Shown one piece after another: positions 33,814 through 42,851 of a DNA stretch of 64,000 nt (positions are counted from its first letter, which is position 1; each line of letters begins with the position of its first letter). Origin of the DNA: Falsiruegeria litorea R37 (GTDB lineage Bacteria; Pseudomonadota; Alphaproteobacteria; Rhodobacterales; Rhodobacteraceae); NCBI RefSeq assembly GCF_900172225.1, contig NZ_FWFO01000004.1, positions 62,001 through 126,000 on the forward strand, given 5' to 3'. A model generated the notes under the pieces. It saw only the letters and a program-made list of their open reading frames with translations, was not told the origin of the DNA and searched no databases. A program made the translations under genes and the position numbers.

Positions 33814-34581
33814 GTGTTTTCTGACGAGCAGTTGACAGAGAATGCCTTTCTAGGGGGGCGTTTGAGCCTTTTGCAGCCCCGTAGTGGCTATCGTGCGGGC
33901 GTTGATCCGGTTCTACTTGCCTCAGTTGTGCCAGCCCGCGCGGGCCAGTCGGTGCTAGAGTTGGGCTGTGGGGCAGGGGCGGCCATATTGTCGCTGCTGA
34001 CGCGAGTCGCAGGGATGCAGGCGCACGGAGTGGAGTTGCAGCCAGAATACGCCGATCTGGCACGCCGGAATGCAGTTCAAAATGACCTTCTGCTCGACGT
34101 TACCTGTGCCGACCTGAGCGCATTGCCGGATGCGTTGCGTCAACGGCGCTTTGATCATGTTATTGCCAACCCGCCCTACTATCGCAGCGGCGCGCACAGC
34201 CAGGCGCGTGATTTGGGGCGCAGTGTTGCCCTGGGAGGGGACACACCCCTTGCCACTTGGGTCGAGGTTGCTGCGCGCCGCTTGCTGCCCAAGGGGTACC
34301 TGCACATCATCCAACGTACCGACCGCCTGCCGGAACTGATCACCGCCTGCGAGGGGCGTTTGGGCGCGCTTGAGGTGCTGCCTTTGGCTGCCCGACCGGG
34401 CCGCGCGCCGGATCTGGTGATTCTCCGCGCGCGGAAAGAGGGAAAATCCCCCTTTCGGCTACATGCCCCGAAAATTTTGCACCAAGGCGACCGCCACACG
34501 GCTGACGTCGAAAGCTATGTCGCGGAAATCCGGGCGGTTTTGCGTGATGGGGCACCCTTGAAGTGGCCTGACCCAAGGTAA
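33814..34581 (+). CDS. TrmN6-like SAM-dependent methyltransferase
   Basis: A 255-residue Rossmann methyltransferase of the tRNA1(Val) adenine-N6 methyltransferase type. It starts at GTG 33814. SAM motif I is VLELGCGAGAAILSL, an acidic VELQPEY strand follows, and the catalytic motif is NPPYY (N6-adenine or N5-glutamine methylase signature). The opening FLGGRLSLLQPRSGYRAGVDPVLLA is characteristic of the YfiC/TrmN6 group. The RNA substrate is inferred from the family only. Confidence 0.92.
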   Translation: MFSDEQLTENAFLGGRLSLLQPRSGYRAGVDPVLLASVVPARAGQSVLELGCGAGAAILSLLTRVAGMQAHGVELQPEYADLARRNAVQNDLLLDVTCADLSALPDALRQRRFDHVIANPPYYRSGAHSQARDLGRSVALGGDTPLATWVEVAARRLLPKGYLHIIQRTDRLPELITACEGRLGALEVLPLAARPGRAPDLVILRARKEGKSPFRLHAPKILHQGDRHTADVESYVAEIRAVLRDGAPLKWPDPR

Positions 34582-34693
34582 GCGGTTGTTGGCCGATATG
34601 TCAGATTGATGACAGTTTCATGCACCTGCAGCGTGACAGACCGATTTTCTTGTGCTCAACTCGTCCGGCATACAATTGAGAAGGAGGATTGCC

Positions 34694-34858
34694 ATGAGCC
34701 TGAGCTCGCACCTGACGGAGCTGAAAAAGAAGCACGAGCATCTCAGTCTTGAAGTGGAAGAGGCACAGCGATCACCCGGTATCGACGGGCTGCATCTGGC
34801 AAATCTGAAAAAACAAAAACTCAAACTAAAGGAAGAGATTGAGCGCCTGTCAGTCTAA
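34694..34858 (+). CDS. DUF465/YdcH family small coiled-coil protein
   Basis: A 54-residue protein starting at ATG 34694 behind a strong AAGGAGG. It is almost all charged helix: SSHLTELKKKHEHLSLEVEEAQ, a short PGIDGLHL turn, then LKKQKLKLKEEIERLS. This is the YdcH/DUF465 hairpin of unknown function, common in Rhodobacterales. Its stop overlaps the convergent transporter gene by 4 bp. Confidence 0.92.
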   Translation: MSLSSHLTELKKKHEHLSLEVEEAQRSPGIDGLHLANLKKQKLKLKEEIERLSV

Positions 34859-35721
34859 CTTGACATGCTGCTGCGGGCCGCAATCACTGCACCGCCCGTG
34901 ATCAACAAGGCCGCGATCGCCAGAGCCCACGTGGGCGCGGCGATCCCGGCCACCACCAAAACCAGGGTCGACAACAGGGGCGCCGCGTAGGAGCTGGTGC
35001 CGAGCATCTGAATGTCCCCGCGCTTTACCCCGATGTCCCAGACGTAAAACGCCAGCCCGACAGGGCCCAGGCCCAAGCCAAGCGTCGAGGCCCAGCCCCA
35101 TGTGCCTTGCGGCCAAACGGTTTCTTCAACCGCGAAATGCAGGCCCCATGATGCGACAGCCGTGGCGACGCAGAACACCGCAACCGAGCTGGTCGGTACC
35201 TCGCCCATTCGGCGCGACAGGACCGAGTAACCTGACCATGTCAGCGCGCACAGCAACGCAAGCATGTATCCGGGTAGAAACTCGGCCTGAAATCCGCCAC
35301 TGCCGCCACCAAGGATGATCAATGCTGCGCCGGAAAAACCGAAACAAGCCCCGATCAGGTGGCCCACTTTCAGCTTTTCGCCGGGAAGCAATCCCGAGAA
35401 AAGCACGATGAGCAGCGGCCAAAGATAGGCAATCAACCCGGCCTCGGCCGCAGGCGCCAGTCTGAGGGCCGAAAAATAGAGTGCGTGATAGCCAAACAGA
35501 CCGATGGTTCCGAAGACGTAAACTTTGGCCGGAATCGCACACAGTTGCCCAAGGCCGCCGCTGGCGGCGGTCCATATCAACCCCAGTGTCCCGCCGATGG
35601 TGAAACAGATCGCGTTCAACAACAACGGTGGCGTGGGCGCGGACCCGACCGTTAACAACGCCAGAAGCGCCCACAGAAGGACTGCGATAAAGCCGATGGC
35701 GGTGGCTTGGGATTTGCTCAT
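34855..35721 (-). CDS. DMT family (EamA/YddG-like) exporter
   Basis: A 288-residue inner-membrane protein with about ten hydrophobic helices in two EamA repeats. The opening ATAIGFIAVLLWALLALLTV and the LAPAAEAGLIAYLWPLLIVL helix are typical of the YddG aromatic-amino-acid exporter branch. The second repeat ends ALAIAALLITGGAVIAARS. The start overlaps the stop of the LysR gene by 4 bp, so regulator and exporter form one operon. The regulator may control its own exporter. Substrate is not provable here. Confidence 0.92.
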   Translation of the reverse strand: MSKSQATAIGFIAVLLWALLALLTVGSAPTPPLLLNAICFTIGGTLGLIWTAASGGLGQLCAIPAKVYVFGTIGLFGYHALYFSALRLAPAAEAGLIAYLWPLLIVLFSGLLPGEKLKVGHLIGACFGFSGAALIILGGGSGGFQAEFLPGYMLALLCALTWSGYSVLSRRMGEVPTSSVAVFCVATAVASWGLHFAVEETVWPQGTWGWASTLGLGLGPVGLAFYVWDIGVKRGDIQMLGTSSYAAPLLSTLVLVVAGIAAPTWALAIAALLITGGAVIAARSSMSS

Positions 35722-36665
35722 GCTGGGGAAACGTCCTCGACCGGAATAATATCAAATTCGTCCGAGATGTGGGCGGTCTTGTCAATCTCGCTCACGAACC
35801 AGTCGCGAAATGCCTTGACCTGCGGCCTTTCCTCGACACCGGGCAGGCAGAGGAACCGAAAGCGGCCTGTGCTTTCGATTGCGGTTTTGAAGGGGGCCAC
35901 CAGCCGTCCCTCTTGCAGGTCCTTGATGATCATCGCACGCCGCCCAAGAACGGCGCCAACCCCCGCCACAGCGGCATCCACCGCGTGATCGGCGTTGGAA
36001 AAATGCGTGCCGTGCTCGGGGTTGTGCTGCACGCCGACAGCGCGAAACCAAGTGGCCCAGTCACAGGGAGGGCGCAGAAAGGCAATGGAATCGTCAAAGA
36101 TCAAAGGGGCTTTTGTCAGGCTTTCGGGGGTTGGAAACTGCTCGGCCACTTCGGGGGACATCACGGGGGTCAACCATTCCTTGCGCACCTGGACCGAATA
36201 CAACCCCTCGTCCGGGCCATAGCCGAACCGGATCGCCACATCCACGTCATCGCGTCGCAGATCGACCATGCGCAGAGTAGCGGAAAAGCTGAGGTCAATG
36301 TCAGGATGTTGCCGGGCGAAATCATACAGCCGGGGCGCAAGCCATTTGGCAGTCAACGCTGGCCCCGCGGTGACCGTCAGCGAGGTGTTGTCCTGCAGCC
36401 TGCGTGCGGCGCGCCATGCCTCGGTTAGCGTCTGAAAGCCATCCGCCGCACCCGGTGCCAGAGCCCGCCCGGCCTCTGTTAGTTCCACCGCGCGGTTCAG
36501 GCGCTTGAACAGCGGCTGACCTAGGTGCTCTTCCAGCGATTTGATTTGAAACGACAAGGCGGCAGGTGTGACATTCAGCTCTTTCGCCGCGTGGGCAAAA
36601 GACATGTGACGGGCGGCAGCGTCAAAGGCGCGCAAAGCAGTCAGAGGGGGTAGGCGGTCACTCAT
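35718..36665 (-). CDS. LysR family transcriptional regulator (GcvA-like)
   Basis: A 315-residue regulator starting MSDRLPPLTALRAFDAAARH, the N-terminus of GcvA-type LysR proteins. The winged helix reads SFAHAAKELNVTPAALSFQIKSLEEHLGQPLFKR. The effector domain includes PHPDIDLSFS-like and DVDVAIRFGYG motifs. An ATG 23 codons upstream is not preferred. It is co-transcribed with the DMT exporter. A 36-codon open frame begins 115 bp away on the other strand. Confidence 0.94.
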   Translation of the reverse strand: MSDRLPPLTALRAFDAAARHMSFAHAAKELNVTPAALSFQIKSLEEHLGQPLFKRLNRAVELTEAGRALAPGAADGFQTLTEAWRAARRLQDNTSLTVTAGPALTAKWLAPRLYDFARQHPDIDLSFSATLRMVDLRRDDVDVAIRFGYGPDEGLYSVQVRKEWLTPVMSPEVAEQFPTPESLTKAPLIFDDSIAFLRPPCDWATWFRAVGVQHNPEHGTHFSNADHAVDAAVAGVGAVLGRRAMIIKDLQEGRLVAPFKTAIESTGRFRFLCLPGVEERPQVKAFRDWFVSEIDKTAHISDEFDIIPVEDVSPA

Positions 36666-36779
36666 ATTCGGATCAATTATTCTTAACTGAAGGCAGAAAA
36701 AGTCTCGTTTGTACCTTTTCATTTGGTCGCACATATTGGGTGCAAGTCAAGGTAAACTGATCTGAGAAAGGGCAAAGAG

Positions 36780-36890
36780 ATGATCGAGATGACGACAAAC
36801 CCCGCCGCCCAACGTGCATTCCAGCGTGCACATGCAGAGCGGTCCAAAGCCATCAAGTCGGTGTTCAACTGGCTGTTCGGTTCCCGCTGA
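36780..36890 (+). CDS. Candidate 36-residue protein divergent from LysR gene
   Basis: The frame reads MIEMTTNPAAQRAFQRAHAE, continuing RSKAIKSVFNWLFGSR. AAAGGGCAAAGAG lies before the ATG, and a second ATG follows three codons later. The protein is basic and helical with a C-terminal WLFG. Tiny genes with an Arg-rich helix ending WLFG divergent from LysR genes are familiar to me from this group, but I cannot confirm homology. The phaB terminator lies 28 bp beyond its stop on the other strand. Confidence 0.5.
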   Translation: MIEMTTNPAAQRAFQRAHAERSKAIKSVFNWLFGSR

Positions 36891-36917
36891 GCGCAGCGCG
36901 CGCGTTCTTACGGGATT

Positions 36918-36949
36918 AAAAAAGGGCCGGTCCTGATGGACCGGCCCTT
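36918..36949 (-). terminator. Rho-independent terminator after phaB
   Basis: Minus strand: a 12-bp stem AAGGGCCGGTCC, loop ATCA, then GGACCGGCCCTT followed by T residues, 23 bp after the phaB stop. Confidence 0.93.
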
Positions 36950-36971
36950 GCTGTTTGTCTGTCGTTTAGGC

Positions 36972-37694
36972 TTAGACGAAGAACTGTGCGCCGTTGGCCG
37001 AGATGGTCGAGCCGTTGACGAAGCCCGCGTCGTCCGCAACCAGGAACGATACGCAGCGTGCGATCTCGTCCGGCTCGCCCAGGCGGCCTGCCGGGATCTG
37101 TGCGATGATCGATTCGCGGACCTTTTCGGGAACGGCCATAACCATGTCGGTGCCGATGTAGCCGGGGCAGATGGCGTTGGCGGTGATGCCTGCGCGCGCA
37201 CCTTCCTGGGCCAGCGATTTGACGATGCCCAGATCGCCCGCTTTGGTCGCGGCATAGTTCACCTGAGCGAACTGACCTTTCTGACCGTTGATCGAGCTGA
37301 TGACGACGATGCGGCCGAAGTTGCGCTCGCGCATGCCGGGCCAGATCGGGTGCACGGTGTTGAACACGCCGGTCAGGTTGGTGTCGATCACCTGGTGCCA
37401 CTGCTCGGGGGTCATCTTGTGGAAGGGTGCGTCGCGGGTGATGCCTGCGTTGGCGACGACGATGTCGATCGGGCCTACTTCGGCTTCGACCTTGGCGATG
37501 CCCGCTGCCGATTCCTCGTAGCTGGCAACGTTCCACTTGTAGGTGGCGATGCCGGTTTCTTCGGTGAACTGTGCGGCGGCTTCGTCGTTACCTGCATAGG
37601 TCGCGGCGACGTTGTAACCATCGGCTTTCAGGCGCTTGGAAATTGCTGCGCCGATGCCGCGCGAGCCGCCGGTGACGAGTGCTGTTCTTGCCAT
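36972..37694 (-). CDS. phaB: Acetoacetyl-CoA reductase
   Basis: An NADPH-dependent short-chain dehydrogenase that reduces acetoacetyl-CoA to (R)-3-hydroxybutyryl-CoA for polyhydroxybutyrate. The 240-residue protein starts MARTALVTGGSRGIGAAI. It has VVANAGITRD, the catalytic SSINGQKGQFAQVNYAATKAG (Ser, Tyr, Lys) and CPGYIGTDMV. It lies downstream of phaA on the same strand with its own terminator; the phaA terminator separates the two, so it probably also has its own promoter in the 187-bp gap. Confidence 0.97.
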   Translation of the reverse strand: MARTALVTGGSRGIGAAISKRLKADGYNVAATYAGNDEAAAQFTEETGIATYKWNVASYEESAAGIAKVEAEVGPIDIVVANAGITRDAPFHKMTPEQWHQVIDTNLTGVFNTVHPIWPGMRERNFGRIVVISSINGQKGQFAQVNYAATKAGDLGIVKSLAQEGARAGITANAICPGYIGTDMVMAVPEKVRESIIAQIPAGRLGEPDEIARCVSFLVADDAGFVNGSTISANGAQFFV

Positions 37695-37831
37695 TGAGGA
37701 ATCCTCCAATTGAATTTGGCGTTGTAATGCTGTTACCCATTGCGCTCGGGATGCGCAATATTCTTTCGCGATGAAATTTTCATGACAGGTGGAAAATTTT
37801 GTCGCATTCGGGGTAAGTGACTGGGGTTAAA

Positions 37832-37857
37832 AGAAAAGGGCGCCGCAGCGGGCGCCC
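37832..37857 (-). terminator. Rho-independent terminator after phaA
   Basis: Minus strand: GGGCGCC, six-base loop, GGCGCCC, then TTTTCTTT, 24 bp after the phaA stop. It separates phaA from phaB. Confidence 0.88.
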
Positions 37858-37881
37858 TCTCTATGTTGGATGCGCCGAGGC

Positions 37882-39057
37882 TTAGTCGCGCTCCACGCAC
37901 AGGGCAACGCCCATACCGCCACCGATACACAGGGTGGCGAGGCCTTTCTTGGCGTCGCGGCGCTTCATTTCAAAGAGCAGTGTGTTCAGAACGCGGCAGC
38001 CCGAAGCACCGATCGGGTGACCGATGGCGATGGCGCCGCCGTTCACGTTCACGATCGACGGATCCCAGCCCATGTCCTTGTTCACGGCGCAGGCTTGTGC
38101 GGCAAAGGCTTCGTTTGCTTCGACCAGGTCCAGATCTTCGGGTTTCCAACCTGCTTTTTCCAGCGCCTTGCGCGAGGCATAGATCGGGCCGACGCCCATG
38201 ATCTTCGGGTCCAGACCGGCTGTGGCATAGGACACGATGCGCGCCAGCGGCTCGATGCCGCGCTTTTCGGCGTTGTCGGCTGACATCAGCAGGGTCGCGG
38301 CTGCACCGTCGTTCAGGCCGGATGCGTTGGCGGCTGTGACCGAACCGTCCTTGGTAAAGGCCGGACGCAGTTTCTGCATGGCTTCCATGGTGGCGCCGTG
38401 ACGGATGTATTCGTCCTTGTCCATCACGATGTCGCCCTTGCGGGTCTTGATGGTGAAGGGGGCGATTTCGTCCGCAAACTTGCCGGCCTTTTGCGCGGCT
38501 TCGGCCTTGTTCTGAGAGGCGACAGCAAATTCGTCCTGCATCTCGCGGGAGATTTGCCATTTCTCGGCAACGTTTTCAGCGGTTTGACCCATGTGATAAC
38601 CGTTGAAGGCATCCCACAGACCGTCGCGGATCATGGTGTCGATGTATTTCATGTCACCCATCTTGTGGCCGGCACGCAAAGTGGCGGCATGGGGCGACAG
38701 GGTCATGTTTTCCTGACCACCTGCTGCAACGATGTCCGCATCGCCCAGTTGGATGTGCTGAGCACCCAGGGCAACGGCACGCAGGCCCGAGCCACAAACC
38801 TGGTTGATGCCCCAAGCAGCGCTTTCCTGCGGCAGGCCAGCGTTGATGTGCGCCTGACGGGCGGGGTTTTGGCCTTGGGCTGCAGTCAATACCTGACCCA
38901 GGATGGTCTCGCTGACCTCGCCCTTTTCGATACCGGCGCGTTCGACGACGGCCTCCAGTACTGCGGCGCCCAGGTCATGTGCGGGGGTGTTCGCGAACGA
39001 CCCGCCAAAGCTGCCAACACCGGTCCGTGCTGCCGAAGCGATTACTACGTTGGTCAT
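37882..39057 (-). CDS. phaA: Acetyl-CoA acetyltransferase (beta-ketothiolase)
   Basis: It condenses two acetyl-CoA into acetoacetyl-CoA, the first step to polyhydroxybutyrate. The 391-residue protein starts [20 protein letters not shown]. The active-site Cys is C88 in [12 protein letters not shown], the His in [16 protein letters not shown], and the second Cys in CIGGGMGVA. Three codons upstream another ATG exists but the family starts here. A PhaR-like operator lies upstream at 39173. No PHB synthase gene is in the window. Confidence 0.97.
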   Translation of the reverse strand: MTNVVIASAARTGVGSFGGSFANTPAHDLGAAVLEAVVERAGIEKGEVSETILGQVLTAAQGQNPARQAHINAGLPQESAAWGINQVCGSGLRAVALGAQHIQLGDADIVAAGGQENMTLSPHAATLRAGHKMGDMKYIDTMIRDGLWDAFNGYHMGQTAENVAEKWQISREMQDEFAVASQNKAEAAQKAGKFADEIAPFTIKTRKGDIVMDKDEYIRHGATMEAMQKLRPAFTKDGSVTAANASGLNDGAAATLLMSADNAEKRGIEPLARIVSYATAGLDPKIMGVGPIYASRKALEKAGWKPEDLDLVEANEAFAAQACAVNKDMGWDPSIVNVNGGAIAIGHPIGASGCRVLNTLLFEMKRRDAKKGLATLCIGGGMGVALCVERD

Positions 39058-39172
39058 GTGATCCAATCCTTTGCCGTCATATCTTTCGAGAAATGTGACG
39101 GCTCAGGTCATCAGAGTCGACCCCAGTTAGACACCGCGCATCTCTCGCTCTCGCAATGCTGACATAGCGGAA

Positions 39173-39188
39173 TGCTGCAGTTGCAGCA
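39173..39188. promoter_or_regulatory. PhaR-like operator upstream of phaA
   Basis: A perfect palindrome TGCTGCA-GT-TGCAGCA that contains CTGC-N4-GCAG, the site reported for the PHB regulator PhaR of Rhodobacter and Paracoccus. On the minus strand it overlaps a possible promoter: TTGCTG, 17 bp, TATGTC (about 39161-39189). It is 116 bp before the phaA start. A second imperfect dyad (AGACA-gct-TGTCT) follows immediately. Confidence 0.7.
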
Positions 39189-39242
39189 ACAGACAGCTTG
39201 TCTCATGTGTCGCGTGAGAGGATGTTAGCGCAATTTTTGAAC

Positions 39243-40082
39243 TCAGGCCGTTGATTTTTCTTGTTCTGGTTGAGCCCAGTCCGGTTTTACAGTTGGAGCA
39301 CCGAACAGAAAGCCCTGCAAACAGTCGACCCCGTGCTCGACCAGGAATTCGGCCTCTTCAACCGTTTCGACCGATTCGGCGATGGTGAACATGTCGAATT
39401 CGCGGGCAATCGCGATCAGGGCTCGGACGACGGCCTGGTTGTCAGGGTTTTTATTGATCCCGCGAATGAACTGGCCGTCAATCTTGGCGGCGTCAAAGAA
39501 AAATTCGCGGAACAGCCGCATGGCGATGTTGCCCGCGCCAAAGTCGTCCAGGGCAAAGGCGATCCCGTGTTCCTGTAACTGGTCCATGAAGTCGATCACC
39601 AATTCAGGCACGGTCATGACCGAAGTTTCGTTGATTTCAAGGATCAACCGTTCGCCCAATGTGGGATCCTTTTTCAAAAATCGATGGAGGATCTGAGTCC
39701 ATTTCTTGAAGCCGATGGATCGAGCGGACATGTTGATCGACAAGCGGATCGTCGGATTCCGAGTAAGGGTACGCAAGCCAATTTGCAGTGCATTGCAATC
39801 CAGCTCGCGCCCGATCTCGGTGTTTTCGACCGCGGGCATGAACTCCCGTGCGGGTATCACGCGCCCGGTTTCATCAAGAACGCGAATGAAACCTTCGTAA
39901 AAGGCGCGTTGATGGGGCGGTTGTGCCTGCATTACAGGCTGAAACGCCAGCATGCATTGATTGTGCTTGACGGCCTCGGTCGCCATCTGAACCGCTGAGC
40001 GGTCCCGCTTGCGGACAGCAGCGTCCAGCGGATTGTCGATTTGCCCCTGGGCGTTGGCCATCATCTTTCGGCGTTGCAGCAT
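39243..40082 (-). CDS. EAL-domain cyclic-di-GMP phosphodiesterase-like protein
   Basis: A 279-residue protein (start MLQRRKMMANAQGQ) made almost only of an EAL domain. The signature is EGF (63-65) rather than EAL, but its Glu is kept. Other catalytic positions are present: N117 (INMS), E149 (LEINET), D179-D180 (LDDFGAG), K200 (KID), E236/E239 and Q256. It may therefore hydrolyse c-di-GMP. There is no GGDEF, PAS or membrane part. The gene is monocistronic between phaA and a fatty-acid-hydroxylase-type gene. Confidence 0.9.
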   Translation of the reverse strand: MLQRRKMMANAQGQIDNPLDAAVRKRDRSAVQMATEAVKHNQCMLAFQPVMQAQPPHQRAFYEGFIRVLDETGRVIPAREFMPAVENTEIGRELDCNALQIGLRTLTRNPTIRLSINMSARSIGFKKWTQILHRFLKKDPTLGERLILEINETSVMTVPELVIDFMDQLQEHGIAFALDDFGAGNIAMRLFREFFFDAAKIDGQFIRGINKNPDNQAVVRALIAIAREFDMFTIAESVETVEEAEFLVEHGVDCLQGFLFGAPTVKPDWAQPEQEKSTA

Positions 40083-40377
40083 TTCTTGTCCCCTTGTCGC
40101 CGGGTGCGGATGAACGGGACAAGACTTCGCCAAAATCGTGAAGCATCGGTTAAACAAGCAATTTGAGGAAATTTGTGAGGGATTGACCGCATTCAACGAC
40201 CAATCCTCAGTATTCACCGGCCAGGGTCAGGTCGGGCGGGTAAATCTCACAGAAATTCAGAGCTTTGACATTTCTTGGAAAAATGCAGGTGTCTTGATGT
40301 TCCTGCACATGATTTGAACCGTGACATTTCAATTCAATTTGGCATCAAGCGATGATCACTTTGACACCAAACTGCCC
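40083..40377. other. Intergenic region without identified gene
   Basis: 295 bases between the EAL gene and the hydroxylase gene, both on the minus strand. It is AT-richer than its surroundings and must hold the EAL gene promoter. I see no convincing open frame, terminator or repeat in it. Confidence 0.6.
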
Positions 40378-41310
40378 CTATTGCGTAAAGCCAGGCGACC
40401 CACGATCCTGGGGATTGCGCGCCAGATGCTTGGCTTTGATGGCCTCCGAGGTGTCGCGGCTGCCATCGTGGCTGTAACCCGGTGGGCCAAATGCATACCT
40501 TAAACGCTGGTGCAGGGTCAGGCCGGGTTGGATCACATCCTGGAAGATACCGATCCACTCATGAAAGGCGACCCGTAGCGGGTTGAAACTGCCTAGGTTG
40601 TGTACCAGGCCATAGTCGACCTTTTCACTGTCTTGTTCGGGAACGAAGGTGCCGAACATCTTGTCCCAGATGATGAAGACGCCGGCATAGTTGCAGTCCA
40701 GATAGCGAGGATTGCGGCCATGGTGTACACGGTGATGGCTGGGGGTGTTCATGACAGCCTCGAACCAGCGTGGCATCTTGCCGATCGCTTCGGTGTGAAT
40801 CCAGAACTGATAGATCAGGTTCAGCCCGCCGCAAAACAATACGATTGCCGGATGGAATCCCAACAGGATCAGCGGCGCGCGTACGATCATCATGAAGGTG
40901 AAAGTGCCGGTCCACGTCTGTCTCAGGGCAGTCGTGAGGTTATAGTGCTGGCTGGAATGATGGTTCACGTGACTGGCCCAGACCCAGCGAATGCGATGCC
41001 CGAACCTGTGCACCCAATAGTACCGCAAATCGTCCAGTACAAAGCACAAGATGAACACGCCGATCGATGTGCCCAGATCCAGAGGCGTCAGAGCCCAGAG
41101 GAACATGAGAAACCCATAGGCAATAAAGCCCAACAGCAGTCCAGACGCGACACTGCCTGCGCCCATGATCAAAGAGGTCACGGCATCTCGTGTCTCGTAC
41201 CGTCCCCCTTTTCCTTTGATCGCGATCCAGATGAACTCGGCCAGAATTGCAGCGACAAAGAACGGCACCGCCAGTTGGGTGGGGTCGGGAAAAGAAAGGG
41301 TATCTGTCAT
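40378..41310 (-). CDS. Sterol desaturase/fatty acid hydroxylase family protein
   Basis: A 310-residue di-iron membrane enzyme with the three histidine clusters of the superfamily: HRFGH, HVNHHSSQH and HHRVHHGRN. Four or more hydrophobic helices surround them. Family members hydroxylate or desaturate sterols, carotenoids or membrane lipid chains; in bacteria ornithine-lipid hydroxylases belong here too, so the substrate is open. The ATG at 41310 overlaps the stop of the upstream small membrane-protein gene (ATGA), which fixes the start. Confidence 0.92.
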   Translation of the reverse strand: MTDTLSFPDPTQLAVPFFVAAILAEFIWIAIKGKGGRYETRDAVTSLIMGAGSVASGLLLGFIAYGFLMFLWALTPLDLGTSIGVFILCFVLDDLRYYWVHRFGHRIRWVWASHVNHHSSQHYNLTTALRQTWTGTFTFMMIVRAPLILLGFHPAIVLFCGGLNLIYQFWIHTEAIGKMPRWFEAVMNTPSHHRVHHGRNPRYLDCNYAGVFIIWDKMFGTFVPEQDSEKVDYGLVHNLGSFNPLRVAFHEWIGIFQDVIQPGLTLHQRLRYAFGPPGYSHDGSRDTSEAIKAKHLARNPQDRGSPGFTQ

Positions 41311-41693
41311 GTCGCTTGAATCGTTTTGCACCAAGTTTGGCGCTCTTCGGGGGCCAGCGCCACGCGGACGCTTGGGGCGGTGAAATCAGAGAACTTGAAG
41401 CGCAGGCCGTGTTTTGTTTCATCCAGGCTAACATCAACTAAGTGACGCGCCACCGTATCCGCACCAAATGACCAGATAAGTCCCATCCCAGCAGATGTTG
41501 TCACCAGTGCGGCATGTCCATCCTTTGCCACCATCACATTCGTGACTTGATCGTCGGGGAAATGCCGTACCCAGGCCATGCCTGCGTTGTTCGATGTCAG
41601 CCGGGCACGTTTCGATTTGCCGCTCAGATGCAGCATGACAGCAATGGATGCGATGCCGACGACCACAAGGATCAGCAGAATATCGAGTGGCAT
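41307..41693 (-). CDS. Hypothetical single-span membrane protein
   Basis: 128 residues: an N-terminal hydrophobic helix (LDILLILVVVGIASIAVMLHL) followed by a basic stop-transfer (SGKSKRAR) and a soluble beta-rich domain (AWVRHFPDDQVTNVMVAKDGHAAL...). No family recognised. It is coupled by a 4-bp overlap to the hydroxylase gene and may be a partner or assembly factor for it. Confidence 0.75.
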   Translation of the reverse strand: MPLDILLILVVVGIASIAVMLHLSGKSKRARLTSNNAGMAWVRHFPDDQVTNVMVAKDGHAALVTTSAGMGLIWSFGADTVARHLVDVSLDETKHGLRFKFSDFTAPSVRVALAPEERQTWCKTIQAT

Positions 41694-41752
41694 GGGTCCT
41701 CCTGCATCAAAATCTGCGCAAGCTGGACGCTTCTGTCAAAGGTGGCGTGGCG

Positions 41753-42082
41753 TCAGCCAGGTTGCAACTGTTCCAGAACCATGGGCCGCACAACACGCTC
41801 GACAAAGGGCACCAATCCTTCGGACCCTGAACTGCGATCTTTCAGGTGGATAGACACATCCGGGCGTCGACTGGCGATCACGCCGATCAGCGCGCCGCGC
41901 ACGGAATCGTCCAACCCTGCGCCCATGACGACGCATGTTATCCGGGGTTCAGCTTCAAGCTGGTGGATAACCTCGGCCTGATCATGGGCCCCGAGCCATT
42001 CGATGGGTAAATGTTGTAGTTGTTGGGCGACGTTGCCAATCACCTGAGGCAGCCGACCAATCAGAAGCACCACGGGTTTCAT
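41753..42082 (-). CDS. Hypothetical protein with receiver-like fold features
   Basis: 109 residues starting MKPVVLLIGRLPQVIGNVAQQL. The alternation of short hydrophobic strands and helices (VVLLIGR, ITCVVMGAG, PDVSIHLK) resembles a truncated response-regulator-type or NAD-type sheet, but no phospho-Asp pattern is convincing. It precedes the hydroxylase operon by 59 bp on the same strand. Function unknown. Confidence 0.7.
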   Translation of the reverse strand: MKPVVLLIGRLPQVIGNVAQQLQHLPIEWLGAHDQAEVIHQLEAEPRITCVVMGAGLDDSVRGALIGVIASRRPDVSIHLKDRSSGSEGLVPFVERVVRPMVLEQLQPG

Positions 42083-42250
42083 GGTTCTCTCCTTCCTTCC
42101 AAGTCAGCGCCTGCTCATCTGGCAGGCATGCTCAATATATCACGCTTGGCGTGCACCCTGTTGGGGCATCTTCACTTTGCAGAAAACGCCCCAGAGCGCG
42201 AGACAGCGCCGCGCGCCCCGAAATCACTACATGCAAATTCGGTTGGCGTA

Positions 42251-42829
42251 TCAGGAGGTCGTGGCGATAAGCGCTTTGATGATGGATTTGGCGCTCTCGG
42301 AATTCCATTGGGCATCACCCAACAAACGGGCGATTTCCTGGCCCTCGGGGTTCAGAATGACCGTGACAGGAAGGCCAAGCACCCGCATCTCCCGCGAAAG
42401 GGACATGCCCAGATCCTGATGACGCGGCAGGTTGGTCACCTTGATGTCGTCAAAGAACTTCTGGATCCCAGAAGGAGAGTTGCGCCCGGTGGCAATTGTC
42501 AGCACTTCAAAATCGTCACCGCCAAATTCGGCCTGAAGTTCCGAGAACTGCGGCATTTCCTTGCGGCAGGGCGCGCACCAGGTGGCCCAGAAGTTCACCA
42601 GCACATATTTGCCCTTATAGTCGGCCAGCGTTTTTTGCCCTTTGCCGTCTTCAAGGTCAAAAGCCTTGTCCGAAACGGGCAAGGGATTGGGCAGGATAAT
42701 GAGCTTTTTCATACTCCCTTCCCGCAGTGCTTCCAACGCGGGCCGATCCAGTTCAGCGGCGATGGTGCCGGATGGATTTGCGCCCACGGCAAGGGCGGTA
42801 TAGACGAGGGCCAGCAACAGTTTCTTCAT
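42251..42829 (-). CDS. TlpA family thiol-disulfide oxidoreductase
   Basis: A 192-residue exported thioredoxin-like protein. The signal peptide is [17 protein letters not shown]. The active site is WCAPC (C85, C88) in the setting [20 protein letters not shown], with the cis-Pro in [10 protein letters not shown]. TlpA-type proteins reduce disulfides in the periplasm, often for cytochrome c or copper-centre assembly. It is divergent from argH with only 22 bp between the start codons, an arrangement I know from other Rhodobacterales. Confidence 0.94.
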   Translation of the reverse strand: MKKLLLALVYTALAVGANPSGTIAAELDRPALEALREGSMKKLIILPNPLPVSDKAFDLEDGKGQKTLADYKGKYVLVNFWATWCAPCRKEMPQFSELQAEFGGDDFEVLTIATGRNSPSGIQKFFDDIKVTNLPRHQDLGMSLSREMRVLGLPVTVILNPEGQEIARLLGDAQWNSESAKSIIKALIATTS

Positions 42830-42851
42830 ATCCCCTCCGAAGGGTTTCCAG

